The notes under the pieces are model-generated. The model did no database searches and was not told the DNA's origin. It saw only the letters and a list, made by a program, of their open reading frames with translations. From contig JAWLCQ010000060.1 of assembly GCA_041687095.1 (NCBI GenBank), positions 1 to 24,652 on the forward strand: a DNA stretch of 24,652 nt, read 5' to 3'. Made by a program: the position numbers and the translations under genes. This document shows, piece by piece, positions 8,368 through 15,796 of the stretch. The number at the start of each line of letters is the position of its first letter. The first letter of the stretch is position 1. This stretch comes from JAWLCQ01 sp041687095. Lineage in GTDB: Bacteria > Planctomycetota > Phycisphaerae > SM23-33.

Positions 8368-8664
8368 TCAAGGGTTCCATTCGGGGACGGCGGGGTCGGG
8401 CTCGGTCTGCACGGTCACGAAGGGCTCGGGGACGCGATGCTTGTCGACGAGTTGCAGCGGCATCTGCCGCACACGCCAGCGGACCTTGTCGGGCGCGGTC
8501 AACTGGCCGATCCGCACCTCCTGATCCCACAGCGTGCGGCGAAGCTCGAGCTGGCGGATCCGCTGCCCCTGCTCCTCGTGCCGCGCGCGCGCCTGCTCGC
8601 GGCGGACGTGCACCAAGCACACCGCCGTCGCCGTCAGCAGCACGATCACCAGGCTCAGCCGCAT
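8368..8664 (-). CDS. FtsL-like bitopic division protein
   Basis: 98 residues: a short N-terminus, one membrane helix (about 3-19), then a charged helical stretch (20-60, rich in Arg, Glu, Gln and Leu) compatible with a coiled coil. FtsL proteins are this size, diverge strongly in sequence, and sit directly upstream of ftsI, as here. Known FtsL forms a complex with FtsB and FtsQ that activates FtsWI. The ATG at 8664 has GGAAAGGA about 11 bases upstream; the longer open frame to 8766 runs into a palindromic repeat. The identification rests on position and topology, not on a conserved motif. Confidence 0.72.
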   Translation of the reverse strand: MRLSLVIVLLTATAVCLVHVRREQARARHEEQGQRIRQLELRRTLWDQEVRIGQLTAPDKVRWRVRQMPLQLVDKHRVPEPFVTVQTEPDPAVPEWNP

Positions 8665-8744
8665 CCGACCCACGTCCTTTCCGCACCGCCACACGCACGC
8701 GGGGCGCCAGGCGCCCACGTCCGATCGCTTGCCAAACACTCTCT

Positions 8745-8881
8745 TAGAGACTGTTTCAAAAACCACCGCAAAGGTCGCAAAGACCGCGAAGAGGGAGTGG
8801 AATCTCCTCTGTTTACGCCCACTTTTCTTTGCGATCTTCGCGTTCTTGGCGGTGGAATCGGGTTACTGAAACAGGCTCTTA
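8745..8881. repeat. 137-bp palindromic intergenic element
   Basis: The ends TAGAGACTGTTTCA (8745) and, inverted, TAAGAGCCTGTTTCA (8867-8881) are matched, and the inner arms also pair imperfectly: CACCGCAAAGGTCGCAAAG against CTTTGCG...GCGGTGG. This resembles a MITE or REP-type element with no coding capacity. It lies between the LysM gene and the ftsL-like gene, and its terminal TAA is the stop codon of the LysM gene. A second small palindrome, GGGCGCCAGGCGCCC, lies next to it at 8702-8716. Confidence 0.7.
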
Positions 8882-9802
8882 CCCGCGTGGGATCACCAAC
8901 TCCACGCCCGCCGGAAGGCTGTCGGGGGAGTCGAGCTTGTCGCGATTCGCCTCGTAGAGCTTCCGCACGGCCGCGGGGGAATCATCCCTCATCTCCCGCC
9001 GGGCAATGCTCGTCAGCGAGTCGCCCCGGCGAACCACGTACGTCCGCGTGGCCGTGCCGGCGGCGGGGTAGTCGCGCAGCGCTCCTTCGACCTCGTCGAA
9101 CGTCACCAGCCGCACGCCCCCGGCCGGGGTGCGCGCGGGGGCAGGGCTGGGGCGGGGGCGGGGGGCGGACTCGCTGGGGCCCCCGGGGCCCGTCACCGGG
9201 GGCAGCGTACCGGGCAGCGGGGGGATGATCAGCTCCTGCCCGACGACCACGGTGCTCTCGCTGGTGAGCTTGTCGCGGTTGGCCTCGAAGATCCGCTTGT
9301 ACTCCATCTTCCGCTCCTCGCCGTACTCCTTGGCGGCGATGCGGATGAGGGAGTCGCCCTGCTGCACCACGTACGTCCGCACGCGGGGCGCCGGAACGAT
9401 CAGGGGGACCGAGGGGGCGTCGGGGCGCAGGGTTTCGACGGGGACGGTGACCGCGTCGTCCCGCGTCCCCCCGGGCACGCCAACAGGGGCGGACGGGCGG
9501 GCGACGAGCGTCTCGATCGCCGCCAGGCGGTTCGACCCGCTGGGCCCATGGGCGTCAACGCGGACGTCCACCGTCCCGTCCTGGCGCTCGCGGAGGATGG
9601 GGGTGGGGCTGACGACGACCGCCTCGGGAATCCCGCCCCGCCGATGCGGATCGCTCAGCACGACCAGCGGGCGCTCGGGCTCGATCGCGGGCGGGCCCGA
9701 CACCGGCGCCGACGACGAGCCCGTCAGCCCACTGATCACCAGCCCGAACAGCACGATGAATACCAGCCCGACGAGCAGTCCAATCCTTGTTTCGCGAGTC
9801 AT
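8879..9802 (-). CDS. Membrane-anchored protein with two LysM domains
   Basis: 307 residues. One N-terminal membrane helix (about 7-26) is followed by a long Pro/Ser/Val-rich linker and two LysM modules at 143-194 (TYVVQQGDSLIRIAAKEYG) and 254-305 (TYVVRRGDSLTSIARREM), separated by a Pro-rich spacer (195-228). LysM binds N-acetylglucosamine-containing glycans such as peptidoglycan, so the protein likely holds the wall from the periplasmic side; no catalytic domain is present. The ATG at 9802 has GGAG eight bases upstream; the frame stays open to 9937 but that part lacks a good start. It sits between rsmH and the ftsL-like gene, a place with no LysM gene in the classical cluster. A division role is inferred from position only. 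Confidence 0.88.
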   Translation of the reverse strand: MTRETRIGLLVGLVFIVLFGLVISGLTGSSSAPVSGPPAIEPERPLVVLSDPHRRGGIPEAVVVSPTPILRERQDGTVDVRVDAHGPSGSNRLAAIETLVARPSAPVGVPGGTRDDAVTVPVETLRPDAPSVPLIVPAPRVRTYVVQQGDSLIRIAAKEYGEERKMEYKRIFEANRDKLTSESTVVVGQELIIPPLPGTLPPVTGPGGPSESAPRPRPSPAPARTPAGGVRLVTFDEVEGALRDYPAAGTATRTYVVRRGDSLTSIARREMRDDSPAAVRKLYEANRDKLDSPDSLPAGVELVIPRG

Positions 9803-9943
9803 CTGTCCGGCTCCGTCCTTTTCACGCGACCGCTGCACAACCCACCGCGGGCGCCGCCGCACCCGCGGAGCGAAACGGGAAGAGGCTCCGTATGCATCTT
9901 CCTCGATCCGGGCTCCGCCATGCAACCGGTTCTGCAACCGCCT

Positions 9944-10846
9944 CTAGGCAATCCGTTCCACCCCGCGCAGCTTCGCCGAGCGCGAGCGCGGGTTGGCCTG
10001 TATCTCCGTCTCGGTCGGGGTGAGGGGCTTGCGGGTCAGGATCTTCGCCTGTCCGCTCTGGGCCCAGCCCGCAAAGCTCTGCTTCACCGCGCGATCCTCC
10101 AGCGAGTGAAAGCTGATCACCGCCGCCCGCCCCCCCACCGCCAGCACCCCCGGCCGCGCCTCCAGCAGCCGCTCCAGCGAGCCCAGCAGATCGTTCACCG
10201 CAATCCGCAACGCCTGGAACGTCCGCGTCGCCGGGTGTACGCCCGTCCGCGTCCGCTTCGCCGGGGCCGGATACGCCCCCGCCACCAGCCGCGCCAACTC
10301 GTCCGTCCGCTCGATCCGCCCCCCCCGCCGCCGCTCGACGATCGCCCGGGCGATCCGCCGCGAGTACCGCTCCTCACCGTACTGGTAGATCACGTTCGCC
10401 AACTCGACCTCGCCCAGCCCGTTCACCAAATCCGCGGCCGTCCGCCCCCGCGTGCGGTCCAGCCGCATGTCCAAAGGCCCGTCCGCCGAAAAGCCCAGCC
10501 CCCGCTGGGGGTCGTCCAACTGGTTCGACGAGATGCCCAGGTCCGCCAGCACCGCGTCGCACCGCTCGTACCCGGCCGCCTCCAGCACGGCCGGCAATTC
10601 GCCGTGGTCGGCGTGGAAGAACCGGACGCGCGGCCCGAACCGCTCCAGGCGTTGGCGGGACGCGAGAAGATTCTGCTCATCGAGGTCGATCGCCAGGAGG
10701 GTGGCGTTGGGGGCGGCGAGGAGGAGGGCCTCCGCATGCCCGCCGAGGCCGACGGTGGCGTCGACGAGGACGCCCCGCCCTGCCGGGTCCAGCAGGGCCA
10801 GCGTCTCGTCCCGCAGGACCGGCACGTGCCGCACCGCGCCGTCCAC
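9944..10846 (-). CDS. rsmH: 16S rRNA (cytosine-1402-N4) methyltransferase RsmH (MraW)
   Basis: 300-residue SAM-dependent methyltransferase acting on the ribosomal P-site base C1402. Family signatures are complete: HVPVLRDE at the start, the SAM loop TVGLGGHAEALL (31-42), LADLGISSNQLDDPQRGLGF, HPATRTFQALRIAVND, ISFHSLEDRAVKQ and the C-terminal NPRSRSAKLRG. I chose the GTG at 10846 because GGAGG lies five bases upstream; the GTG at 10852 is in frame but overlaps that ribosome site, and would add two residues. The start follows the stop of the small upstream ORF by 12 bases. A 141-bp gap to the LysM gene follows. Confidence 0.95.
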   Translation of the reverse strand: MDGAVRHVPVLRDETLALLDPAGRGVLVDATVGLGGHAEALLLAAPNATLLAIDLDEQNLLASRQRLERFGPRVRFFHADHGELPAVLEAAGYERCDAVLADLGISSNQLDDPQRGLGFSADGPLDMRLDRTRGRTAADLVNGLGEVELANVIYQYGEERYSRRIARAIVERRRGGRIERTDELARLVAGAYPAPAKRTRTGVHPATRTFQALRIAVNDLLGSLERLLEARPGVLAVGGRAAVISFHSLEDRAVKQSFAGWAQSGQAKILTRKPLTPTETEIQANPRSRSAKLRGVERIA

Positions 10847-10858
10847 ACTCACCTCCGT

Positions 10859-11113
10859 CTAGGCGACCACCGGGGTTGTCAACCGCGTCGCGACGTGCTC
10901 GGACACTTCGACCCGGGCATACTCATCCCCCAGGGACTGAACCCGCCCCAGGCGCTGCACCAGTTCCAGCAGGCGCTGCCGGAGTCCGTCGGCGTCGCGG
11001 CACGTCGACGGCTGGGCCAGTTCGCGGCGAAGTTCGGCCAGACCGCACGCCGGGCGTCCTTGCCCGCCGTTCGTCTCGCACTCCGTCCACTGGGGGATGA
11101 GCATGTCGTGCAT
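10859..11113 (-). CDS. Small hypothetical protein between mraZ and rsmH
   Basis: 84 residues, not recognised. It is hydrophilic, with a likely helical centre (26-60, rich in Leu, Arg, Glu and Gln) and three cysteines (12, 23 and 38). No membrane segment or signal peptide is seen. It starts 53 bases after the mraZ stop, with AAGG next to two candidate ATGs (11113 and 11104), and its stop is next to the rsmH ribosome site. That tight fit suggests a real gene in the operon. Its size and lack of known motifs leave open that it is a chance frame in GC-rich DNA. Confidence 0.5.
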   Translation of the reverse strand: MHDMLIPQWTECETNGGQGRPACGLAELRRELAQPSTCRDADGLRQRLLELVQRLGRVQSLGDEYARVEVSEHVATRLTTPVVA

Positions 11114-11166
11114 CCTTACCTACCGGGTCGTAAAGGGCAATCCATCACCCTCGGGCCTCGCGGCCC

Positions 11167-11649
11167 CTACGGCCTCACATCCTGCGGGCCGTTCATCGAT
11201 TCCGCCAGCCGGTCGGCCGCCTGGAAGAGCATGTCTCCGTAGCTCTCCAGTCCGTCCTGGACCCGCGTGTCCCAATCCTCTCGCGGCCAGACCTCGAGGT
11301 GATCGTTGTTGCACACCACGGTCACCTCCTCGGTCAGCCTCGCTCGCGCCCGTAGCTTCGGCGGGATGACGACGCGTCCTTGCGGGTCCGGCTTGGCCGG
11401 ACTCGCCATCCCGAAGAACAGGCTCAGCGACGTCGATTCCCGCGTGGGCAGCGGTGTTCGCTTCATCGTCGACAGCAGCCGGCGGTAATACAGCTCGGGG
11501 TACAACCAGACGTGACGATCCGGGCCCAGGATCATGATGAAGTCCCGGCCGTCCTCGTCGGGGCTGATCTGCTCGCGAATGGACGAAGCAATCGCCACGC
11601 GATTCTTCGAATCCAGCCGCGTATCAAATTCCCCGAACAAGACTGCCAT
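11167..11649 (-). CDS. mraZ: Transcriptional regulator MraZ
   Basis: 160-residue DNA-binding protein, first gene of the dcw cluster. Two SpoVT/AbrB-like modules are visible: FGEFDTRLDSKNRVAIAS (5-22) and AKPDPQGRVVIPPKLRARA (85-103), each with the D-x-x-x-R signature (DSKNR 13-17, DPQGR 88-92). The second ends in VTVVCNNDHLEVW. Known MraZ forms rings and represses its own operon by binding spaced GGG-containing repeats. The ATG at 11649 has GAGGG about eight bases upstream; the frame extends further upstream, but only there does the family's normal N-terminus begin. It is slightly longer than usual through its acidic C-terminal tail. Confidence 0.93.
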   Translation of the reverse strand: MAVLFGEFDTRLDSKNRVAIASSIREQISPDEDGRDFIMILGPDRHVWLYPELYYRRLLSTMKRTPLPTRESTSLSLFFGMASPAKPDPQGRVVIPPKLRARARLTEEVTVVCNNDHLEVWPREDWDTRVQDGLESYGDMLFQAADRLAESMNGPQDVRP

Positions 11650-11674
11650 CGATAGGCCCTCGTCGCCACCTGTT

Positions 11675-11730
11675 GGGACTGAAAGGGAAAGTACACCACA
11701 AACAGGGATACCGTCTACAAAAAAAAGGGA
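11675..11730 (-). promoter_or_regulatory. Candidate MraZ operator upstream of mraZ
   Basis: GGGA occurs at 11675, 11685, 11705 and 11727 on the plus strand, so the first three lie exactly 10 and 20 bases apart, one helical turn or two. They are 26-81 bases upstream of the mraZ ATG. Known MraZ operators are direct TGGGN-type repeats with a 10-base period near the mraZ promoter; here they lie on the strand opposite to mraZ. A T-rich stretch (11721-11734 read in reverse) lies at the far side. The start of transcription cannot be fixed from sequence. Confidence 0.45.
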
Positions 11731-12078
11731 AAAACCGTGCCGGGATCCGCCCGCCCAGGTTCCTCTCCCGCCGCCCCGGCCCAAGGACCGGGGCCGGCCC
11801 CTCCCCGCGGTCCCTACATGTTGGGCCCGGGGGGAACTTGAGAAAATCTTCGGCCGCCGTCGCGGGGCGATCCTGCCGTATTGTCAACCAACCTCTCCGC
11901 CGCCCTTCGCGGCGAAACCGCCCGACGGATAGAACCCGTCGTATTCGATGATTCGGATGGGAGAACGGGTTTCCTTAAGGAAATCCTGCGCCGCCGCAAA
12001 AAAAGCCTCGGGACACGGGACGCGGGTAACGGGCGCGGGAAAGAGGATGCGGGAAACGGGGCTCGAAAACGGTGGCCC
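11731..12078. other. Non-coding stretch upstream of the dcw cluster
   Basis: No gene is seen. It holds a perfect 14-base palindrome TTTCCTTAAGGAAA at 11970-11983 and a degenerate CGGGA-rich microrepeat at about 12010-12062 of the kind found upstream of murE. It then passes into the 88-bp hairpin array. Confidence 0.5.
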
Positions 12079-12392
12079 GGAAAAGGGGACTGGCTCCGAA
12101 GGGGCACGCGGTTCGCCCCGCAGGTGCCTGTCCCCTTTTCCGAGCCACCACGCACGAGAACCGCCGGCAAAAGGGGACTGGCCCCGGAGCGGCACGCGGT
12201 TCGCCCCGCAGGTGCCTGTCCCCTTTTCCGAGCCACCACGCACGAGAACCGCCGGCAAAAGGGGACTGGCTCCGGAGCGGCACGCGGTTCGCCGCGCAGG
12301 TGCCTGTCCCCTTCTGCAACGCCCCCCGCGAGTGAACCGCCGGGAAAAGGGGACAGGCACCGCCAAACGGCGGCGGAGCCAGTCCCCTTTTT
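12079..12392. repeat. Array of four AAAAGGGGAC hairpins with 88-bp period
   Basis: AAAAGGGGAC begins at 12081, 12169, 12257 and 12345, each exactly 88 bases apart. Each unit is a hairpin about 58 bases long: AAAAGGGGACTGGCTCC, an inner GGGGC-loop-GCCCC, and GGTGCCTGTCCCCTTTT. The first three have the same orientation; the fourth is flipped, with the AGGCACC side first. Units 1-3 are nearly identical, including their spacer, so they look like recent tandem duplications. The same family occurs singly at 2230-2291. It resembles REP/BIME elements mobilised by RayT transposases, but no such gene is in the window. Confidence 0.85.
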
Positions 12393-12417
12393 CCGGCTCC
12401 GCGGTTGCACCGATCGC

Positions 12418-13581
12418 TCACGGCCGCCTGCGAGCGGCAATCCGCAATCCGCCATCCGCAACCCGCGATTCCCCCCCCGCCACCGCCTCGTACAGCCGCT
12501 CGTGCCGCCGCACGTTCTCCGCGATGTCGAAGCACTCCCGCGCCCGCACGCGGCCGGCGAGCCCCATCGCCTTCCGCCGCTCCCCGTCGGCGGCGAGGCC
12601 ATCGAGGGCGTTGGCGAGTTCGCCGGGGTCGCCGATGGGCACGAGCACGCCCGTGCGCCCGTCCGCCACCGCCTCCTCGTGCCCCGTCCCCCGCGTCGCG
12701 ACCACCGCCACGCCCGCCGCCATCGCCTCCACCGTCGCCAGCGGCAGCCCCTCCCACCGGGACGGCGCGGCCAGCACGTCCGCACCCGCCAGCAGCGCGG
12801 GCACGTCGCGGACGAAGCCCAGATACCGCGCCCGCCCGCGGAGCGGGTCCCGCTGCAGCGCCTGTTCCACCAGTCCCCGCAGCGGCCCCTCCCCGGCCAG
12901 CACGAACCGCACGTCCGCCCTCCGCCTCGCCACCTCGTCGAACGCCCGCAGCAGCACGTCCACGCCCTTCTGCGGATCGAGCCTCCCCACGAACGCCACC
13001 ACCGTCTCGCCCTCCCCCACGCCCCACTGCCCGCGCAGCGAAACGCGAGCGGCGGGGTCGGGGGCGAACGCGGCCGTGTCGATCCCGTTGGGGATCACGA
13101 CGTACCGGTGCGGCGGGAGATGGGCGAGGGCGGCGTGATGGTTCCGCACCCCGCGCGACACGCACACGACGCGGTCGCACAGCGGGTCCGTCAGGCGGGC
13201 GAACGCGAACTGCCACGGCCGCCACCGCCGCTCCGCCACGTGCACGGTATGCACCAGGTGCGGGACGTCGAGGAGCGGAAGCGTGAGGCGGGCGGCGAAG
13301 TCGGCGTGGAAGAGGTGCGTGTGCAGGATGTCGATTGGCCGCTCCCGCAGCAGCCGCGGGAGCCCCGCCAGCCGATGCGCGTCGCGCTTGCCCCGCATGC
13401 CCAGCACGCGCACGTCCACGCCCGCGCGGACCAGCCAGTCCCCCACCTCGCCCCCGCGCAGGGCCACCACCCGCGCCTCGAACCGCGAGCGGTCCAGGCG
13501 CGTCGCAAGCTGATACACCATCCGCTCCGCCCCGCACGGGCGAAGCTCGGTCAGCAGCAGGCATACGCGAATCCGCGACAT
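12418..13581 (-). CDS. GT4-family glycosyltransferase
   Basis: 387-residue GT-B fold enzyme of family GT4, which transfers a sugar from a nucleotide donor, often in polysaccharide or glycolipid assembly. Seen: LLLTELRPCGAERMV near the start (8-22, CGAE in place of the usual GGAE), IPNGIDTAAF (163-172), FVGRLDPQKGVDVLLRAF (197-214) with the expected Arg200 and Lys205, and the E-x7-E motif EGLPLATVE (277-285). The ATG at 13581 fits the family start, with GGAGG very close upstream. The last 15 or so residues are encoded by an AATCCGC microrepeat and are not part of the fold. Donor and acceptor are unknown; the neighbours do not help. Confidence 0.88.
   Translation of the reverse strand: MSRIRVCLLLTELRPCGAERMVYQLATRLDRSRFEARVVALRGGEVGDWLVRAGVDVRVLGMRGKRDAHRLAGLPRLLRERPIDILHTHLFHADFAARLTLPLLDVPHLVHTVHVAERRWRPWQFAFARLTDPLCDRVVCVSRGVRNHHAALAHLPPHRYVVIPNGIDTAAFAPDPAARVSLRGQWGVGEGETVVAFVGRLDPQKGVDVLLRAFDEVARRRADVRFVLAGEGPLRGLVEQALQRDPLRGRARYLGFVRDVPALLAGADVLAAPSRWEGLPLATVEAMAAGVAVVATRGTGHEEAVADGRTGVLVPIGDPGELANALDGLAADGERRKAMGLAGRVRARECFDIAENVRRHERLYEAVAGGESRVADGGLRIAARRRP
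12433..12472. repeat. ATCCGCA microrepeat at the end of the glycosyltransferase gene
   Basis: CAATCCGCAATCCGCCATCC and neighbouring bases form about four degenerate units of 7-8 bases. It overlaps the 3' end of the reading frame and appears to have extended the C-terminus. Confidence 0.6.
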
Positions 13582-13823
13582 GCCTCCATTAGAGCACGTT
13601 CGCCCTCCGCTCGCATGCGTCCTTCTTCGCCGCTGCGCCCCTCGCTGGGTGCCGTGACCTGCGAAGCGGGGTCCCGCGGCCTGCGAAGCGCAGCGGCTTG
13701 CCTCGGCGGAGCTTTGGCGCAGACGGGAGCAACCACGTTTGCCGAGTAGGGCGTGCACAGGACGCAGCGCGGAGGGGTCCCGTGGGCGCGGGGCCCCGGA
13801 GCAGTCGATCGACAGCCGGCAAC
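13582..13823. other. Non-coding stretch between the glycosyltransferase and fic genes
   Basis: No gene is supported. CCTGCGAAGCG occurs twice (13658-13668 and 13680-13690). The frame on the minus strand through it is Arg/Ala-rich and continues only as an antisense shadow of fic. Confidence 0.5.
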
Positions 13824-13852
13824 TGTTTTCGATGGGCTCGTTTTTCGATAAT
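13824..13852 (+). promoter_or_regulatory. Candidate promoter of fic
   Basis: GATAAT at 13847-13852 (one change from TATAAT) lies in an AT-richer pocket, with a weak -35 TGTTTT at 13824-13829 and a 17-base spacer. It would give a leader of about 35 bases. An alternative pair, TTGCCT and TACGCT with a 17-base spacer, lies just downstream and would give a nearly leaderless transcript. Confidence 0.35.
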
Positions 13853-13894
13853 AAGCCCCTTGCCTGTTTTCGCCGCCGCAAGTACGCTCTGAGC

Positions 13895-15043
13895 ATGAAG
13901 AGCAGACCCCACGGTTCCGGACGACTGGTCGCGTGCCCGGGGGGCTACGAGGCGTTCGTGCCCGCCCCGCTCCCCCCGCAGGTGGAGCTTACGCCCCGCC
14001 TGGTCCGGACGCTTTCGGAGGCCGACCGGCTCGTGGGGCAACTCGCCGGCGAGGGCCGCTCGCTCCCGAACCCGCACCTGCTCATGCGGCCGTTCCTGGC
14101 GCAGGAGGCCGTCCTGTCCAGCCGCATCGAGGGCACGCAGGCGACGCTTGGCGACCTGCTCGCCGCTGACGCCGGGGCAGCAGTGCAGCGGAGCCCCGAC
14201 GACCTGCGCGAGGTGGGCAACTACGTCGTCGCCCTGCAGCACGGGATGCAGCGACTGGACTCGCTGCCGCTGTCGCTGCGGCTGGTCCGCGAGCTGCACG
14301 CCCGGCTCATGGAGGGTGTGCGAGGCGACCACGCAACCCCGGGCGAGTTCCGCCGCAGTCAGAACTGGATCGGCGCGCCTGGCGGAACGCTCCAGAGCGC
14401 CAGGTACGTTCCGCCCCCGGTGGATGAACTCATGTCCTGTCTGGGCCAGTGGGAGAGCTTCCTGCACGACCACACGCTCCCGCCACTGCTGCAGATCGGC
14501 ATGCTGCACTACCAGTTCGAGGCGATCCACCCCTTCCTGGACGGCAACGGCCGAGTGGGAAGGCTGCTGACCACGCTGTTCCTGATCGAGCGGGGCATCC
14601 TGCCGACACCGCTGCTGTACCTCAGCGCGTTCTTCGAAGCGACGCGGAACGACTACTACGATCGCCTCGCCGCCGTCACGAACGAGGCGGCGTGGGGCGA
14701 GTGGCTGGAGTACTTCCTCCACGGTGTTTCCCGCATGTCCGCCGACGCCCTGCACCGCGCCCAGCGGATCAACGCCCTGCTGACGACCTGGCGCTCGCAG
14801 GTCGCCGGCAACGCCTCGCGCAACGTAACAGCCCTCGTGGACCTGCTGGCCGAGAATCCCTTCTGGACCATCAACCGCACCGCCGAGCGCCTGGGCGTCG
14901 CCTTCACCACCGCCCAGCGCGCCATCGAGAAGCTCCAGTCGCTCGGGATCCTGGAGCAGGTCAGCGAAGCCCGCCGCGACCGCGTCTACTGCGCGACCCC
15001 GATGATGGCCATCCTCGACAAACCCCCGCGGATCGGCGGGTGA
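13895..15043 (+). CDS. Fic family protein with self-inhibitory motif
   Basis: 382 residues. Fic enzymes usually transfer AMP from ATP to a hydroxyl side chain of a target protein. The catalytic loop is intact: HPFLDGNGRVGR at 212-223, with His212. The N-terminal helix carries SSRIEG (75-80), which matches the (S/T)xxxE(G/N) inhibitory motif, so this is a class II, self-restrained Fic with Glu79 blocking ATP. The C-terminal part (about 305-365, INRTAERLGVAFTTAQRAIEKL) reads as a winged helix-turn-helix, as in many Fic proteins of this type. The ATG at 13895 gives the usual family start (SGRLVACPGGYEAF). Its ribosome site is weak. It stands alone between divergent or convergent genes; its target is unknown. 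Confidence 0.92.
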   Translation: MKSRPHGSGRLVACPGGYEAFVPAPLPPQVELTPRLVRTLSEADRLVGQLAGEGRSLPNPHLLMRPFLAQEAVLSSRIEGTQATLGDLLAADAGAAVQRSPDDLREVGNYVVALQHGMQRLDSLPLSLRLVRELHARLMEGVRGDHATPGEFRRSQNWIGAPGGTLQSARYVPPPVDELMSCLGQWESFLHDHTLPPLLQIGMLHYQFEAIHPFLDGNGRVGRLLTTLFLIERGILPTPLLYLSAFFEATRNDYYDRLAAVTNEAAWGEWLEYFLHGVSRMSADALHRAQRINALLTTWRSQVAGNASRNVTALVDLLAENPFWTINRTAERLGVAFTTAQRAIEKLQSLGILEQVSEARRDRVYCATPMMAILDKPPRIGG

Positions 15044-15216
15044 GCAGGAAGCCTGCGGTTCTCACTGCAGGGCGCGCAGGCGGCGAAGCGCAGCCACGTG
15101 CGCGGGGGGCGTACACTGGCGATCGTCCCGCGCGCAAACGGCTGCGCTCCGCTCCGCCGCCTACGCACATGCGCCCCACTGCGCGCAGATGCTGCGGGGG
15201 AAACGGGCTGAGCCCG

Positions 15217-15260
15217 AAGGGGCGCAACCAAGCCCTCCGTGTGTCCCTGTTGCGCCCCTT
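15217..15260 (-). terminator. Hairpin at the end of the lipoprotein gene
   Basis: A perfect 12-bp stem (AAGGGGCGCAAC with GTTGCGCCCCTT) and a 20-base loop begin at the lipoprotein stop codon. A second palindrome, CGGGCTGAGCCCG, lies at 15204-15216, followed on the minus strand by TTTCCCCC. This suits a terminator for the lipoprotein gene, though a long T tract is lacking. Confidence 0.45.
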
Positions 15261-15700
15261 CACGGTCTGACGTACGGGGGGGCACTGGGAGTCGGCATAG
15301 AAGTGGGGGCTAGGCTCCGCCCAACCCACTTCACAATATCGTCACCCGCCCCCTCCTCCCATATCCCATTTCGCCCCGCACTGCCGACTCCAATCACAAG
15401 CCGTCCACGTGCTATGAGGACGATTTCCTTGTGCCACGCATCCCGGATTGTGCCTCCCGCGACGTCGATGAAGTCCTCGGCCGGCGTACTGACGCCCCAC
15501 CATCTGTCCAGCTCGCGAACAAGGTCGGCAACGGTGACCGGAACTGGAGTACCTGTCTCACGCTCGACCTCGACAATCATCAAGCAGAGATACCTCAAGT
15601 CACGTCCAGTGCGTGCCTCGTCCAAGGGTTCCGGCCGAGGTTCGCAGCCTCCCAAGGCGGACCCAACACATACGATCGCAGACAGAATGAGCAGACGCAT
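15260..15700 (-). CDS. Small lipoprotein with pseudopilin-like C-terminus
   Basis: 146 residues. A signal peptide with lipobox LGGC (16-19, lipidated Cys19) marks an exported lipoprotein. The rest is soluble. The segment 86-124, with DAWHKEIVLIARGRLVIGVG then SAGRNGIWEEGAGDDIV, resembles the end of type II secretion pseudopilins of the GspG kind (D-W-G, then S-x-G-x-[DN]-G, then DDI). The pilin-type N-terminal helix and its cleavage site are absent. I chose the ATG at 15700 because GGAG lies six bases upstream; a GTG at 15712 is in frame. Function unknown. No secretion genes are nearby. Confidence 0.75.
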   Translation of the reverse strand: MRLLILSAIVCVGSALGGCEPRPEPLDEARTGRDLRYLCLMIVEVERETGTPVPVTVADLVRELDRWWGVSTPAEDFIDVAGGTIRDAWHKEIVLIARGRLVIGVGSAGRNGIWEEGAGDDIVKWVGRSLAPTSMPTPSAPPYVRP

Positions 15701-15796
15701 CAGAGACTCCACTGAGAGCCAAGTCAGTCATGTCAGTGGCCATACTAACTCAGATCGCTGCAGAGAGATTGCGGTTTCTGGATCATCCCCATCGCA

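Noticed and set aside
12079..12392. The hairpin array as transcription terminators of mraZ-side or glycosyltransferase genes
   Set aside because: It lies upstream of mraZ and downstream of the glycosyltransferase, but the exact 88-bp period and the single copy elsewhere fit a repeat family better.
13589..14755. Minus-strand open frame of 388 codons opposite fic
   Set aside because: The plus strand has a complete Fic domain; this frame has no recognisable motif.
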